From Hymenobacter nivis (GTDB taxonomy: Bacteria > Bacteroidota > Bacteroidia > Cytophagales > Hymenobacteraceae): a stretch of 64,000 nt of DNA. Below are positions 53,723 to 62,235 of the stretch, piece after piece (the first letter of the stretch is position 1; each line of letters starts with the position of its first letter). The stretch lies in assembly GCF_006439025.1 (NCBI RefSeq), contig NZ_RCYZ01000006.1, positions 1 to 64,000 on the forward strand, in the 5' to 3' direction. A model generated the notes under the pieces. It was not told the origin of the DNA and made no database searches. It worked only from the letters and a program-made list of their open reading frames with translations. The translations under genes were made by a program, and so were the position numbers.

Positions 53723-55126
53723 CTACACCGGGGCGGTTTCTGGGGTGGGGCCTTTTACGTATAAATCGTCGGCCCAGTTGAATCGGTCGGAGGGCGAAAA
53801 AGCCCAGGGGGCCCCGTTGTTCTCAATGTTGGAGAACATCACATTGAGCGAGTTTGGTGCCGCCGATTCTTCAAGCACCAAAAAGCGGCGCATCTCGATG
53901 ATGCTTTCGAGCGGGTTGATGTTCACGGGGCAGCTTTCCACGCAGGCGTTGCAGGTGGTGCAGGCCCACAGCTCCTCGGGCGTCACCTTGCCGCGCAGCA
54001 GCGTGGCGTTGGCCAGGTCCGTGATGGGCGCGTGCCCGGCTTCCTCGCCGTACACGTTGGGCCGGAAGATGAGGGGCGAGTTGTACTTCTCCTCCATCCG
54101 GTCGCGGGTGTCCATGATGATCTTGCGGGGCGAGAGCAGCTTGCCCGTCAGGTTGGCCGGGCATACCGAGGTGCAGCGGCCGCACTCGGTGCAGGAGTAG
54201 GCGCTCAGCAAGTTGGTCCAGGGCAGGTCGTCCACGTCTTTGGCCCCGAAGGGCGCGGGGGCCAGCGCCACCCCGTCGGGGCCCACCGGCGCGGCGGGCA
54301 CCTCGTAGGCGGGGTCCATCATGGCTTTCACCTCGTGGGTGATGCTCTCCACGTTCGAAAACTGCCCCTGCGGCACTAGGCGTGAATACCACACGTTGGG
54401 GAAAGCCAAGATGATGTGGAAGTGCTTGGAGCTAGGCAAATAGTTGAGAAACAACAGGATGCCTGTAATGTGCGCCCACCACCCAATGCGCTCCAGCACG
54501 TGCAGCGTGCCCTGGCTGGTGGGCAGCAGCCCCACCAGCAGGTTGCTGATCGGGAAGGTGCCGGGCAGGTCTTCTCCGCGCATCTGGTGCAGCTTGAGGT
54601 CGGCCGTGTTCATGAAAAACAGGGCCACCATCAGCACCACTTCGATGTAAAGAATGATGTTGGCGTCGAGCTTGGGCCACATCCGCAGTTCGGGGCCCGT
54701 GAAGCGCTTGAGCGGCGGGTGGCTGTTGCGGCGCCACCAAAACGCGGCCACCGCCACAATCACCAGCGCGGCCAGCACCTCGTTGGTGGCCATCAGCCCG
54801 TCGTAGAGGGGCCCCAGGAACTGCAGCGAGCGGTGAAACCCGAACAGGTTGCCAAACAGCCCGTCGATGACAATTTCAATTACCTCGATGTTGATGACCA
54901 GAAAGCCCACGTACACCACCAGGTGCAGCAGCGCCGGGGTGAGGCGCTTGAACATCTTTTGCTGCCCGAAGGCCACGAGCAGGGTTTTGCGCAGGCGCTC
55001 GGCCGGGTGGCCGCCGGCGGCCCGGGCGCGCCCGACGAGCACGTTGGCCCGGATTTTCCGGACCTGCCAGGCAAATAGGCCGAACGCGGCCACCAATAGC
55101 AGCGCAAAGAGAAGGGATTGCAACAT
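53723..55126 (-). CDS. Membrane Fe-S oxidoreductase subunit, HdrD/NarI-like
   Basis: A 467-residue protein. About six hydrophobic helices (residues 2-290) resemble the cytochrome-b-type NarI fold, with candidate heme histidines in LLHLVVYVGFL and WWAHITGILLFL. A ferredoxin domain follows, with two 4Fe-4S motifs, CTECGRCTSVCP (about 333-344) and CTTCNACVESCP (about 407-418). It would carry electrons between the quinone pool and the soluble HdrB-like partner. Start: the ATG at 55126; an upstream open frame through the tRNA gene is spurious. An 18/20 match to a motif near acyl-CoA dehydrogenase lies about 40 bases upstream. Confidence 0.9.
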   Translation of the reverse strand: MLQSLLFALLLVAAFGLFAWQVRKIRANVLVGRARAAGGHPAERLRKTLLVAFGQQKMFKRLTPALLHLVVYVGFLVINIEVIEIVIDGLFGNLFGFHRSLQFLGPLYDGLMATNEVLAALVIVAVAAFWWRRNSHPPLKRFTGPELRMWPKLDANIILYIEVVLMVALFFMNTADLKLHQMRGEDLPGTFPISNLLVGLLPTSQGTLHVLERIGWWAHITGILLFLNYLPSSKHFHIILAFPNVWYSRLVPQGQFSNVESITHEVKAMMDPAYEVPAAPVGPDGVALAPAPFGAKDVDDLPWTNLLSAYSCTECGRCTSVCPANLTGKLLSPRKIIMDTRDRMEEKYNSPLIFRPNVYGEEAGHAPITDLANATLLRGKVTPEELWACTTCNACVESCPVNINPLESIIEMRRFLVLEESAAPNSLNVMFSNIENNGAPWAFSPSDRFNWADDLYVKGPTPETAPV

Positions 55127-55164
55127 AGCAGTAAATATAACCCACCGGGGCCGTTTGGGCCCGC

Positions 55165-55184
55165 AATTTAGTAGGCATGCCGAA
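55165..55184. promoter_or_regulatory. Putative operator, copy 1
   Basis: AATTTAGTAGGCATGCCGAA is identical at 18 of 20 positions to 62138-62157. Its centre TNGGCATGCCNA is palindromic, as expected for a dimeric repressor such as a TetR-type protein. It lies 39 bases before the start codon of the membrane Fe-S subunit, next to a TACTTTG sequence that could be its -7 element (minus strand). Confidence 0.55.
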
Positions 55185-55232
55185 CAAAGTATGATTAGTA
55201 GGGCCCCCGGTGTATTTTTTTTACTGAAATTC

Positions 55233-55262
55233 TTGCTCCCTTGTTTTGCCTGCTTACCTTTG
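55233..55262 (+). promoter_or_regulatory. Promoter of tRNA-Phe
   Basis: TTG at 55233-55235 and TACCTTTG at 55255-55262 are separated by 19 bases, the canonical Bacteroidota -33/-7 arrangement. The mature tRNA begins 37 bases further on. Confidence 0.72.
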
Positions 55263-55299
55263 CGGTCCCGAAACCAAAGAAAGTTTGGCCCCGGGACCC

Positions 55300-55372
<73 letters not shown>

Positions 55373-55373
55373 C

Positions 55374-55411
55374 GGAAAAAGCCTCTAGCATTGCGCTAGA
55401 GGCTTTTTTTA
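55374..55411 (+). terminator. tRNA-Phe terminator
   Basis: AAAAAGCCTCTAGC pairs with GCTAGAGGCTTTTT around the loop ATTGC, followed by further T residues. It begins 2 bases past the tRNA. Confidence 0.92.
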
Positions 55412-55546
55412 TGCCCGCTAGGGGCCCAAAACCAACTACCCAGGAATGGGCGGGCAGAAAAAAAATACCGTGCCGCAATCCGGCGGGCGCGGCCGTGGCG
55501 TAGGTGGGGTATCAATATCAAACCCCCATTTTAGCTACTTACTCTG

Positions 55547-56116
55547 ATGAAAAAGACGATTTTCTCCCTGGCTACTGTTGTGCTTTTGAGCGCTGGTGTT
55601 TCGACCGCTACGCAGGCCCAATCCATGAAGACCCCCGGCACCGTGATGGTGGGCGGCGCGGCCATGTACCCCACGAAAAACATTGTTGAGAACGCCGTTA
55701 ACTCGAAAGACCACACCACGCTGGTGGCCGCCGTGAAAGCTGCGGGTCTGGTAGAGACGCTGCAAAGCGCCGGTCCTTTCACCGTATTCGCTCCTACCAA
55801 CGAAGCTTTCAACAAGCTGCCCGCCGGTACGGTAGAAACCCTGGTGAAGCCCGAGAATAAGGAAACCCTCACCAAAATCCTGACCTACCACGTGGTAGCT
55901 GGCCGCATGACTGCGGCTGACCTCAAGAAAGCCATCAAAGCCGGCAAAGGCAAGGCGGCCCTCAAAACTGTGAGCGGTGGCACCCTGACGGCCATGATGA
56001 AAGGCAAGAACATCGAACTGAAGGACGAGAAAGGCGGCATTTCGACCGTGACCATCGCTGACGTGATGCAGAGCAACGGCGTAATCCACGTAGTTGACAG
56101 CGTGCTGATGCCCTAA
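55547..56116 (+). CDS. Fasciclin (FAS1) domain secreted protein
   Basis: A 189-residue exported protein. A signal peptide (about 1-25, ending TQAQ) precedes one FAS1 domain (about 45-187). Conserved H1 and H2 stretches are visible as GPFTVFAPTNEAFNKLPAGT and the terminal NGVIHVVDSVLMP, with ILTYHVVAGRMTAADL between. FAS1 domains mediate adhesion to matrix or small ligands. It is monocistronic and followed by a strong terminator. Confidence 0.93.
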   Translation: MKKTIFSLATVVLLSAGVSTATQAQSMKTPGTVMVGGAAMYPTKNIVENAVNSKDHTTLVAAVKAAGLVETLQSAGPFTVFAPTNEAFNKLPAGTVETLVKPENKETLTKILTYHVVAGRMTAADLKKAIKAGKGKAALKTVSGGTLTAMMKGKNIELKDEKGGISTVTIADVMQSNGVIHVVDSVLMP

Positions 56117-56141
56117 GTAACGAGCCGCTTGGCTTAAAATT

Positions 56142-56176
56142 AAAACCCCGCCGGCCCAATGCCGGCGGGGTTTTTT
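56142..56176 (+). terminator. Terminator of the fasciclin gene
   Basis: AAAACCCCGCCGGC and GCCGGCGGGGTTTT form a 14-bp perfect stem with the loop CCAAT and a run of T. Confidence 0.92.
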
Positions 56177-56296
56177 GTTTTGCGCTGGGGCCCCTAATCG
56201 TTCTGCTAAGCTGGGCTTGGCCTCGCCTACGCTGCCCTGGAGGCCCTGGGTAAGGCTAGGCCAGGCCCGGCTTCGGCATAATTAGGGCCCCCACCG

Positions 56297-57439
56297 CTAG
56301 GGGCAGTACTGCTCGTAAGCGGGGCCCGCGAAGGCGTAGCCCAGCTCCAACGACCGCCGGAAAAATTCGCACGCCGCTGTGGTATCGCCCAGGTGCTGGG
56401 CCAAGCGGCCGAGCAGGAAGTGTGTCTGGCCGTCGCGGGGGTGGGCCAGCAGGGCGGCTTCGTAAGCGGCGCGGGCCTCGGGGTAGCGGCTCAGCGTGGC
56501 CAGGGCTAGGCCGCGGAGCTGGGCGGCCCGCCAGGGCCCCGGCTGCCCGGCAGCCTGCGCCTGGGCCAGGCTGCGGTCGAAGTCGGCGAGGGCGGCGGCG
56601 GGGCGGCCCAGGTCGAGGAGGCGGCCCTGGCCCCGGGCCAGCCAGGCGGCGCCGAGGGCCGGGGCGCGGACCAGGGCCGCGGAGTACTCCGCATCGGCCC
56701 GGGCGGGGTGGCCCAGGGCGGTTTCGCAGCGGCCGAGGTAGTAGCAGAGCTGGGCCACCACGGCGGGCGGGTTTTCCTGCTGCCGCGCGGCCAGTAGGTC
56801 GGCGCAGGCCGCGGCGGGGTTGTTGAAAGCCAGCAGCTGGAGCTCGCCGCGGCGGCGCAGGGCCCCCGCGGCAGTGGGCCGAAAATCAAGCGCCTGGCTG
56901 AACTCGGAGTAGGCCGCTGTGAACTTGCCGCGCCCGTAGTCGGCCAGGCCTTCGCGGTAGCGGGCATTGGACGTCACGCGGTCCATCGTGGCCTTCACCG
57001 ACAGGCTGAATAGGGCCGTGGCGGCCAGAAAGGCTAGCGTTAGCAGCCAGTCGCGCCGCACGAAGCGCACGCGCTGGCGCGGAATAGTCTGGTAGTGGCG
57101 CTCGCGGCTGCCGGCGGGCGGGCGCGTGCGCAGCGGGGCGGGCGGCGGCATGGGCACGCCGTACACGTGCTGGCCGGCGGGGCGGTACTGCTGTTGGCGG
57201 CGCTCGTCGTCGGCGCGGCGGGTGGCCTGGGCCAGCTGGAAATCGTAGGTAGCGCGGCGGCCGGCGTCGCCCAGCACGCGGTAGGCCGTAGCCACGGCCT
57301 TGAACTGCTCCTCGTAGCGCACGTCGCCGCCGTGCTTATCGGGGTGGTAGCGCACCACCAGCTGCCGGTAGGCACGCTTCACGTCGGCGGCCGACGCGGT
57401 GGGGGCAACGCCCAGCACTTGGTAATGGGTTTGGCTCAC
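56297..57439 (-). CDS. J-domain protein with membrane helix and TPRs
   Basis: A 380-residue protein. An N-terminal J domain (about 3-70) contains the HPD motif in VVRYHPDKHGG, the site that stimulates the ATPase of Hsp70/DnaK. A basic linker and one membrane helix (about 128-148, DWLLTLAFLAATALFSLSV) follow. The rest (about 160-380) is TPR repeats such as FTAAYSEFSQALDFRPTAAG and YPEARAAYEAALLAHPRDGQ. It would recruit DnaK to the membrane and probably place the TPRs on one side of it. The GTG at 57439 gives MSQTHYQVLGV; the longer frame is spurious. Confidence 0.88.
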   Translation of the reverse strand: MSQTHYQVLGVAPTASAADVKRAYRQLVVRYHPDKHGGDVRYEEQFKAVATAYRVLGDAGRRATYDFQLAQATRRADDERRQQQYRPAGQHVYGVPMPPPAPLRTRPPAGSRERHYQTIPRQRVRFVRRDWLLTLAFLAATALFSLSVKATMDRVTSNARYREGLADYGRGKFTAAYSEFSQALDFRPTAAGALRRRGELQLLAFNNPAAACADLLAARQQENPPAVVAQLCYYLGRCETALGHPARADAEYSAALVRAPALGAAWLARGQGRLLDLGRPAAALADFDRSLAQAQAAGQPGPWRAAQLRGLALATLSRYPEARAAYEAALLAHPRDGQTHFLLGRLAQHLGDTTAACEFFRRSLELGYAFAGPAYEQYCP

Positions 57440-57621
57440 GGGAAAACTAGAAGCAGAACGGGGCCCGGGGCCCCACAGCCCACGCAACAGCAAAAGAACC
57501 GGCGGAGTTGCGGCCCCGCCCGGTGCAAAAGTCAGCCCTGGCCGGCAGTTTTGCGTAGAAGTGCCTTGTGCCGCCCGCAAGTACCGGGCATTCACTATAC
57601 GCTGTTTTTTCTCTCCACCTT

Positions 57622-57990
57622 ATGGCCCACGACGACCATTCCTCCGCCCCGCGTCCCGAAACCCTCATCAGTAACCTCACCGGCTACATCGACACGCGCA
57701 TCGACTTGGTGCGCCTGGAGTTGCAGCAGCGCGCCAACGGCTTGTTCATCAGCGTGGTGCACGGCGTGTTTTTGGCTTTTTTCGGGCTGATGTTCTTCCT
57801 GTTTCTCAACCTCTACGCCGCCCTGGCTTTGAACGACGTGTTCGACAGCCCGTCGTTGGGTTTCGCGGCTGTGGCCGGGTTCTACTTATTGCTGCTGGTG
57901 CTGGTGCTGGTGGGCGTCGATAAAAAAGCGTTTCAGGGCTTGGCCGATAAAGCGCTGAAGGACACCATCTACAAATCGGACAAGCACTAA
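57622..57990 (+). CDS. Phage-holin-family (YqjE-like) membrane protein
   Basis: A 122-residue protein with the amphipathic segment LISNLTGYIDTRIDLVRLEL (about 15-34) and two membrane helices (about 43-68 and 78-103). This matches the Holin-X/YqjE group called phage holin family, which is chromosomal and not connected with lysis in most bacteria. It starts an apparent operon with two genes behind. Confidence 0.83.
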   Translation: MAHDDHSSAPRPETLISNLTGYIDTRIDLVRLELQQRANGLFISVVHGVFLAFFGLMFFLFLNLYAALALNDVFDSPSLGFAAVAGFYLLLLVLVLVGVDKKAFQGLADKALKDTIYKSDKH

Positions 57991-58020
57991 TACCCGCCGC
58001 CTCTTCCCCATTCTTTCGCC

Positions 58021-58770
58021 ATGAGTGACCTGCACAACCCGCTTTTCGACAGCGAAAAAGAGTTTCTGGAGCAAAAAAAGCTTGAGTACGAGCGCGCCCT
58101 GCGCGGCGACGTCGAGCAGATCAAAGAAAAAACCGTGCAAGTGGGCAAAGTGGCCCTGGCCGGTGCTGGCCTGGCCGGTAGCGTGTGGCTGATTACTAAG
58201 CTTTTCAGCAGCAAGCCCAAGCCCCGCCGCTACGCCAACGAGAGCGGCCCGGTGACCCCGCCCAAGGGTAAAAAAGACAAGAAGGGCCCCCGCGACCCCA
58301 ACGCACCCAAGTCGGCGGCTGCTTCGGCGGCCGTGTTCCAGGAGGTGCTGGGCTTCGATGCGGCCCCGGCGGCCCCCGCCGCCAGCCACGAGCCCGATCC
58401 TTTTGAGCCCCAGCCGGCCGCGGCGGCCCCCAAGCCCGCCCCCCGGCCCGAGCCTGCTAAAGCAGCCCCCGCCAAGCCGAAGGAAGAATCGTGGTTTAAG
58501 TCGCAAGCAGCCGGCACGCTGGGCTCGCTGGCGAAAGCCGCGTGGCAGTCGGACGTGGCCCGGGGCCTTATTACGCAGGCTGCAGCGGCGGGTGTGGCGG
58601 CGCTGGTAGGCCACAAAGCTGTGAAATCGGCGGTGGAAGACGTGCAAGCGCCCAAAAATCCCGACCTTGCGGCCCGCGCCGACGCGGCTGCCGCTGGTGC
58701 GGGGGCCGCGGGGCCGTTTTCCTCCGCCCAGCCCAGCACCCCGGATGCGCCCCGCCAGCACCCTGCTTGA
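58021..58770 (+). CDS. Hypothetical protein with Pro/Ala-rich linker
   Basis: A 249-residue protein of unknown function. Residues 1-45 are charged and helical (KEFLEQKKLEYERALRGDVE); a weak membrane helix lies at about 43-62 (VALAGAGLAGSVWLITKLF). The middle (about 65-160) is Lys, Pro and Ala rich. A second hydrophobic, alanine-rich part (about 165-210) follows. The pattern helix-TM-disordered resembles YtxH/DUF883-type envelope proteins found with YqjE-like partners. It overlaps the next gene by 26 bases. Confidence 0.65.
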   Translation: MSDLHNPLFDSEKEFLEQKKLEYERALRGDVEQIKEKTVQVGKVALAGAGLAGSVWLITKLFSSKPKPRRYANESGPVTPPKGKKDKKGPRDPNAPKSAAASAAVFQEVLGFDAAPAAPAASHEPDPFEPQPAAAAPKPAPRPEPAKAAPAKPKEESWFKSQAAGTLGSLAKAAWQSDVARGLITQAAAAGVAALVGHKAVKSAVEDVQAPKNPDLAARADAAAAGAGAAGPFSSAQPSTPDAPRQHPA

Positions 58771-59503
58771 TTCGTTTATTGCCCACCGGCAGCACGGCCG
58801 CAAAGCGCTGGCGGTGCTGCTCGACCCCGACGATTTTACCGAAGCTGGCCTGCGCGACCTGCTGGCGCGTGTAGCCGAGCATCCCGTTGATTACTTTTTT
58901 GTGGGGGGCAGCCTGGTGCTAAGCGCGCACCAGGCTGCCCTTTTGGCGTTGCTTAAGGCCCACAGTACCGTGCCGGTGCTGCTCTTCCCCAGCCACAGCC
59001 TGCACCTGGAGGGGCCCGCCGATGGTCTGCTGCTGCTCTCACTTATCTCGGGGCGCAACCCCGAGTTCCTCATCGGGCAGCACGTGGTGGCGGCCCCGCG
59101 CCTGCACGCCAGCGGCCTAGAGCTGCTGCCCACCGGCTACCTGCTCGTGGACAGTGGCCGGCCCACCACGGCCTCTTACATGAGCGGCACCGCCCCGCTG
59201 CCGCACGATAAGCCCGGCATTGCCGCCACCACGGCCTTAGCCGGCGAGCAGTTGGGACTGCGCCTCACCTACCTCGATGCCGGCAGTGGGGCCCTGCATC
59301 CCGTATCGGCGGCCATGATTGCCGCCGTGCGCGCCACCGTAGCCACGCCCCTCATTGTGGGCGGGGGCCTTAACACCGCCGAGAAGCTCACGGCCGCCCT
59401 AGCCGCCGGGGCTGACGTAGTGGTGGTGGGCAATCGCATAGCCGAGGAGCCGGCGTTTCTGGCTGCCGCGGTGGCCGCCGTGCGCAGCAGCGTAGCCGGT
59501 TAG
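58745..59503 (+). CDS. Geranylgeranylglyceryl phosphate synthase family
   Basis: A 252-residue TIM-barrel prenyltransferase of the PcrB/GGGPS family, which joins sn-glycerol-1-phosphate to a polyprenyl diphosphate through an ether bond. Visible are LLDPDDFTEAGL (metal Asp), FVGGSLVLS, FPSHSLHLEGPADGLLLLSL, SGRNPEFLIGQH, and the phosphate-binding VGGGLNTAEKL and VVVGNRIAEEP. Bacteroidota carry such enzymes of the second GGGPS group, with unclear physiological product. The overlap with the preceding membrane-protein gene suggests translational coupling. Confidence 0.93.
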   Translation: MRPASTLLDSFIAHRQHGRKALAVLLDPDDFTEAGLRDLLARVAEHPVDYFFVGGSLVLSAHQAALLALLKAHSTVPVLLFPSHSLHLEGPADGLLLLSLISGRNPEFLIGQHVVAAPRLHASGLELLPTGYLLVDSGRPTTASYMSGTAPLPHDKPGIAATTALAGEQLGLRLTYLDAGSGALHPVSAAMIAAVRATVATPLIVGGGLNTAEKLTAALAAGADVVVVGNRIAEEPAFLAAAVAAVRSSVAG

Positions 59504-59781
59504 CTACCGAAGGGTGTCGGAATCCATTGGCTAAGAGCGAGCCGAGGAAAAAATAGGGCCCCTGGGGCACTGGCCACGGAAATCTGTAAAACGGAGTGGA
59601 CACTTCGTTTGGCACAGGCTACGTACGGGTTCGGTCGCGGAAACGATGTACCACTCTTTGCAGCACGCGCAAAGCACCTCGGGGTTACGGCTAGGGGCCC
59701 AAAACCAGGGGCCCCGTGGAACTAGCGTCCACGGGGCCCCTATTGCTTCGTATTTGTGCTGTAACTGATTGCCAGGCGCTA
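59504..59781. other. Intergenic region before the AraC gene end
   Basis: About 280 bases between convergent genes. Apart from the hairpin at 59707-59741 only minor imperfect repeats are seen (for example AAACGGAGTG and CACTTCGTTT near 59589-59610). No gene or RNA was recognised. Confidence 0.5.
59707..59741 (-). terminator. Hairpin terminator, AraC gene
   Basis: AGGGGCCCCGTGGA and TCCACGGGGCCCCT make a perfect 14-bp stem with a seven-base loop. On the minus strand it is followed by GGTTTTGGG, fitting termination of the AraC-type gene. Confidence 0.75.
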
Positions 59782-60708
59782 TTAGATGTTCATGGCCGAC
59801 TCGCGGCGGCGCATCTTACCGGCCGGAATGCCGAACATCATCTTGAAGCGGCGGCAGAAATAAGCCGTGTCTTTGTAGCCCACGTCCTTGCCGATTTCGC
59901 GGATGCTCTTCTTGGTAGTGCGCAACAAGAACACCGCGCGCTCCATGCGCTGGTACTCGATGTAATCCTGCGGGTTGATGTTGGTCAGCATTTTGAAGTA
60001 CTGGCCCACGTAGTCCTCGCTCACGTTGGCCACGCCGCTGAGCACCTTATTCGACAAGTCGCCGCCGAGGTGCTCCTTGATGTAGTTGAACAAGTCAATC
60101 AGGCGCGGGTCCTTGAAGTAGGTGCTGTTGGTGGCCAGTTGCTCCACAAACATGTTGTTTTGCAGCACGTAGCGCACCACTTCCACCACTAGGTTCTCAG
60201 TGTAGATGCTGATGAGCCGCTCGCGGCCGGGCAGGTCCTGAATGCTTTCCTCGACCACCTGCTTGATGAGGTTGGCCATTTTCTCGTTCTTGCTGATGAG
60301 GAACGCTGGCACGTCGAGCGAGGCGAAGAAGTTCACCGAGTCGAACACCTTGGCGTCGAAGCTCACGAAGCTGTGGCTCTGCTCCGCGTCGCCGATCAGG
60401 TCGATGTGGTCGTTGGAAGAGAAGAACTTGTCTTTATTGGTAATTAGGTCGTCGTTGGTAATCACGCGGCCGCCCGGCTCGTTGCCGTAACCCACGCGGG
60501 TGGCGCGGCCACCGGGCACAAATAGCATTTCACCTTCCTCTACTACGTGCGAGTCTTCGCCGAAAGAGATGCGGCCTTTGTGCAACAGGATAAGGGTGTT
60601 GCCGACATCATAAGAATTGCGCACGGTAAAGGGCTGCTGGAGCACCAAATTCTTGGACTTGATGTAGCGGACGCCTAACGATTCAATGACTTTATTGTAA
60701 TCTTCCAT
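59782..60708 (-). CDS. AraC-family transcriptional regulator
   Basis: A 308-residue regulator. The N-terminal two-thirds (about 1-195) are a cupin-like sensor with YDVGNTLILLHKGRISFGED and EEGEMLFVPGGRATRVGYG. The C-terminal part has two helix-turn-helix motifs: GVANVSEDYVGQYFKMLTN (about 226-244) and SIREIGKDVGYKDTAYFCRR (about 268-287), then FKMMFGIPAGKMRRRE, typical of AraC/XylS. Ligand and targets are unknown; the adjacent leftward acyl-CoA dehydrogenase gene ends upstream of it. Its codon usage has more A/T than average, like many regulators. Confidence 0.92.
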   Translation of the reverse strand: MEDYNKVIESLGVRYIKSKNLVLQQPFTVRNSYDVGNTLILLHKGRISFGEDSHVVEEGEMLFVPGGRATRVGYGNEPGGRVITNDDLITNKDKFFSSNDHIDLIGDAEQSHSFVSFDAKVFDSVNFFASLDVPAFLISKNEKMANLIKQVVEESIQDLPGRERLISIYTENLVVEVVRYVLQNNMFVEQLATNSTYFKDPRLIDLFNYIKEHLGGDLSNKVLSGVANVSEDYVGQYFKMLTNINPQDYIEYQRMERAVFLLRTTKKSIREIGKDVGYKDTAYFCRRFKMMFGIPAGKMRRRESAMNI

Positions 60709-60812
60709 TTTAAAATATCCTTGTGGGGCGGTTAGTTAGTGTAGTTCTAATGCAAATTCTAGTAAATGATACAATCCGAGTACAATACAACAGATAAACA
60801 GCGAGAAAAACT

Positions 60813-60843
60813 AAAAACCCAGCCTTTTTTTAGCTGGGTTTTG
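60813..60843 (-). terminator. Terminator of the acyl-CoA dehydrogenase gene
   Basis: AAAACCCAGC and GCTGGGTTTT form a 10-bp stem with a loop of T residues; on the minus strand it ends in a T run. It lies 32 bases after the stop codon. Confidence 0.8.
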
Positions 60844-60874
60844 TGCAAATAATCTGAAAATGTGGCAATTCGCC

Positions 60875-62035
60875 CTATTTGAGGATTTCCCGCGAGATTA
60901 CAATTTTCTGAATCTCAGAAGTTCCCTCATAAATCTGGGTGATTTTGGCGTCGCGCATCAGGCGTTCGACGTGGTATTCCTTCACAAAGCCGTAACCGCC
61001 GTGAATTTGCACCGCTTCCACCGCTGCGTCCATTGCTGTTTTCGAGGCGAAGAGTTTTGCCATGGCCCCGGATTTAGCATAATCGGCGTGATTGTCCTTG
61101 TCGGCAGCGGCTTGCAAGCACAGCAGTCGGGCAGCGTCGACGTTGGTGGCCATGTCGGCGAGCTTAAATTGGATTGCTTGGTGCTGGGCAATTGGCACGC
61201 CGAAAGCTTTGCGCTCCTTCGCATACTTCAGGCTTAGCTCCAGGGCCCCCGAGGCAATGCCCAGCGCCTGCGCCGCAATGCCGATGCGCCCCCCGGCCAG
61301 CACCTGCATGGCAAACTTGAAGCCGAAGCCGTCGTCACCAATGCGGTTCTCCTTGGGCACTACCACGTCGGTAAACATCAGCGAACACGTATCGGAGCCC
61401 CGGATGCCGAGCTTGTTTTCCTTGGGGCCCTGGATGAAGCCGGGCATGTCCTTGTCCACAATCAACACGTTGATGCCGCGTGACTTGAGCTCGGGGTGGG
61501 TTTGGGCAATGACGAGGTACACCGAGGCCGTGGTGCCGTTGGTGATCCAGTTCTTGGTGCCGTTGAGCAGGTAGTGGTCGCCTTTGTCTTCGGCGGTGGT
61601 GCGCTGGCTGGTGGCGTCGGAGCCAGCCTCGGGCTCGCTCAGGGCGAAGGCCCCGATGATTTCGCCCGAGCACAGGCGCGGCAGGTACTTCTGCTTCTGC
61701 TCTTCGGTGCCGTACTTCTCCAAGCCCCAGCACACCAGCGAGTTGTTCACGCTCATGATCACCGAGCACGAGGCGTCCACTTTGCTGATTTCCTCCATCG
61801 CCAGCACGTAGCTAACGGTGTCGAGGCCCGAGCCGCCGTAGGTGGGGCTCACCATCATGCCCATGAAGCCGAGCTCGCCCATTTTCTTAACTTGCGCGGC
61901 CGGAAATTTCTGGTGCTCGTCGCGCTCAATCACGCCGGCCCACAGCTCGGACTGGGCAAAGTCGCGGGCTGCGTCGCGCACGGCCAGCTGCTCTTCACTT
62001 AGTTGGTAAATAGAGGAAATGACGTCGGGTAGCAT
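60875..62035 (-). CDS. Acyl-CoA dehydrogenase (short-chain type)
   Basis: A 386-residue flavoenzyme that oxidises acyl-CoA to enoyl-CoA and passes electrons to ETF. Domains: N-terminal helices (1-120), central beta barrel with GAFALSEPEAGSDATSQRTT and KNWITNG, and C-terminal helices with RKAFGVPIAQHQAIQFKLAD. The catalytic base is expected to be the Glu in QIYEGTSEIQKIVISREIL, as in butyryl-CoA and short-chain enzymes. The ATG at 62035 (MLPDVISSIY) is the likely start. It is divergent from fadL, with a putative shared operator between. Confidence 0.95.
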   Translation of the reverse strand: MLPDVISSIYQLSEEQLAVRDAARDFAQSELWAGVIERDEHQKFPAAQVKKMGELGFMGMMVSPTYGGSGLDTVSYVLAMEEISKVDASCSVIMSVNNSLVCWGLEKYGTEEQKQKYLPRLCSGEIIGAFALSEPEAGSDATSQRTTAEDKGDHYLLNGTKNWITNGTTASVYLVIAQTHPELKSRGINVLIVDKDMPGFIQGPKENKLGIRGSDTCSLMFTDVVVPKENRIGDDGFGFKFAMQVLAGGRIGIAAQALGIASGALELSLKYAKERKAFGVPIAQHQAIQFKLADMATNVDAARLLCLQAAADKDNHADYAKSGAMAKLFASKTAMDAAVEAVQIHGGYGFVKEYHVERLMRDAKITQIYEGTSEIQKIVISREILK

Positions 62036-62137
62036 AGCGTGGGCGGCCAAGGGCCAGAAATGGAAATGGATGGATGGGAAAGCTCAAAATTACGCGGTAC
62101 GCCGCCTTTCAGTGGTACTAAGATACAAAATCCGAAT

Positions 62138-62157
62138 AATATAGTAGGCACGCCGAA
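62138..62157. promoter_or_regulatory. Putative operator, copy 2
   Basis: AATATAGTAGGCACGCCGAA, 18 of 20 bases identical to 55165-55184. It sits between the divergent acyl-CoA dehydrogenase (103 bases before its start) and fadL (79 bases before its start), where it could control both. Confidence 0.55.
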
Positions 62158-62235
62158 TAGTTTTGGAAATCGATTGCATAATTTGCCGCTACATTTAAGG
62201 TCTGAAATCATTATCTACCCCCTGTTTCCTTTTTT

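Noticed and set aside
57622-57990. Prophage from the holin-like gene
   Set aside because: No phage structural gene, lysin or integrase is near, and this family is mostly chromosomal.
60750-60765. -7 element for the AraC gene (TAGAATTTG, minus strand)
   Set aside because: It has one base too many compared with TAnnTTTG and no clear -33 partner, so it is not listed.
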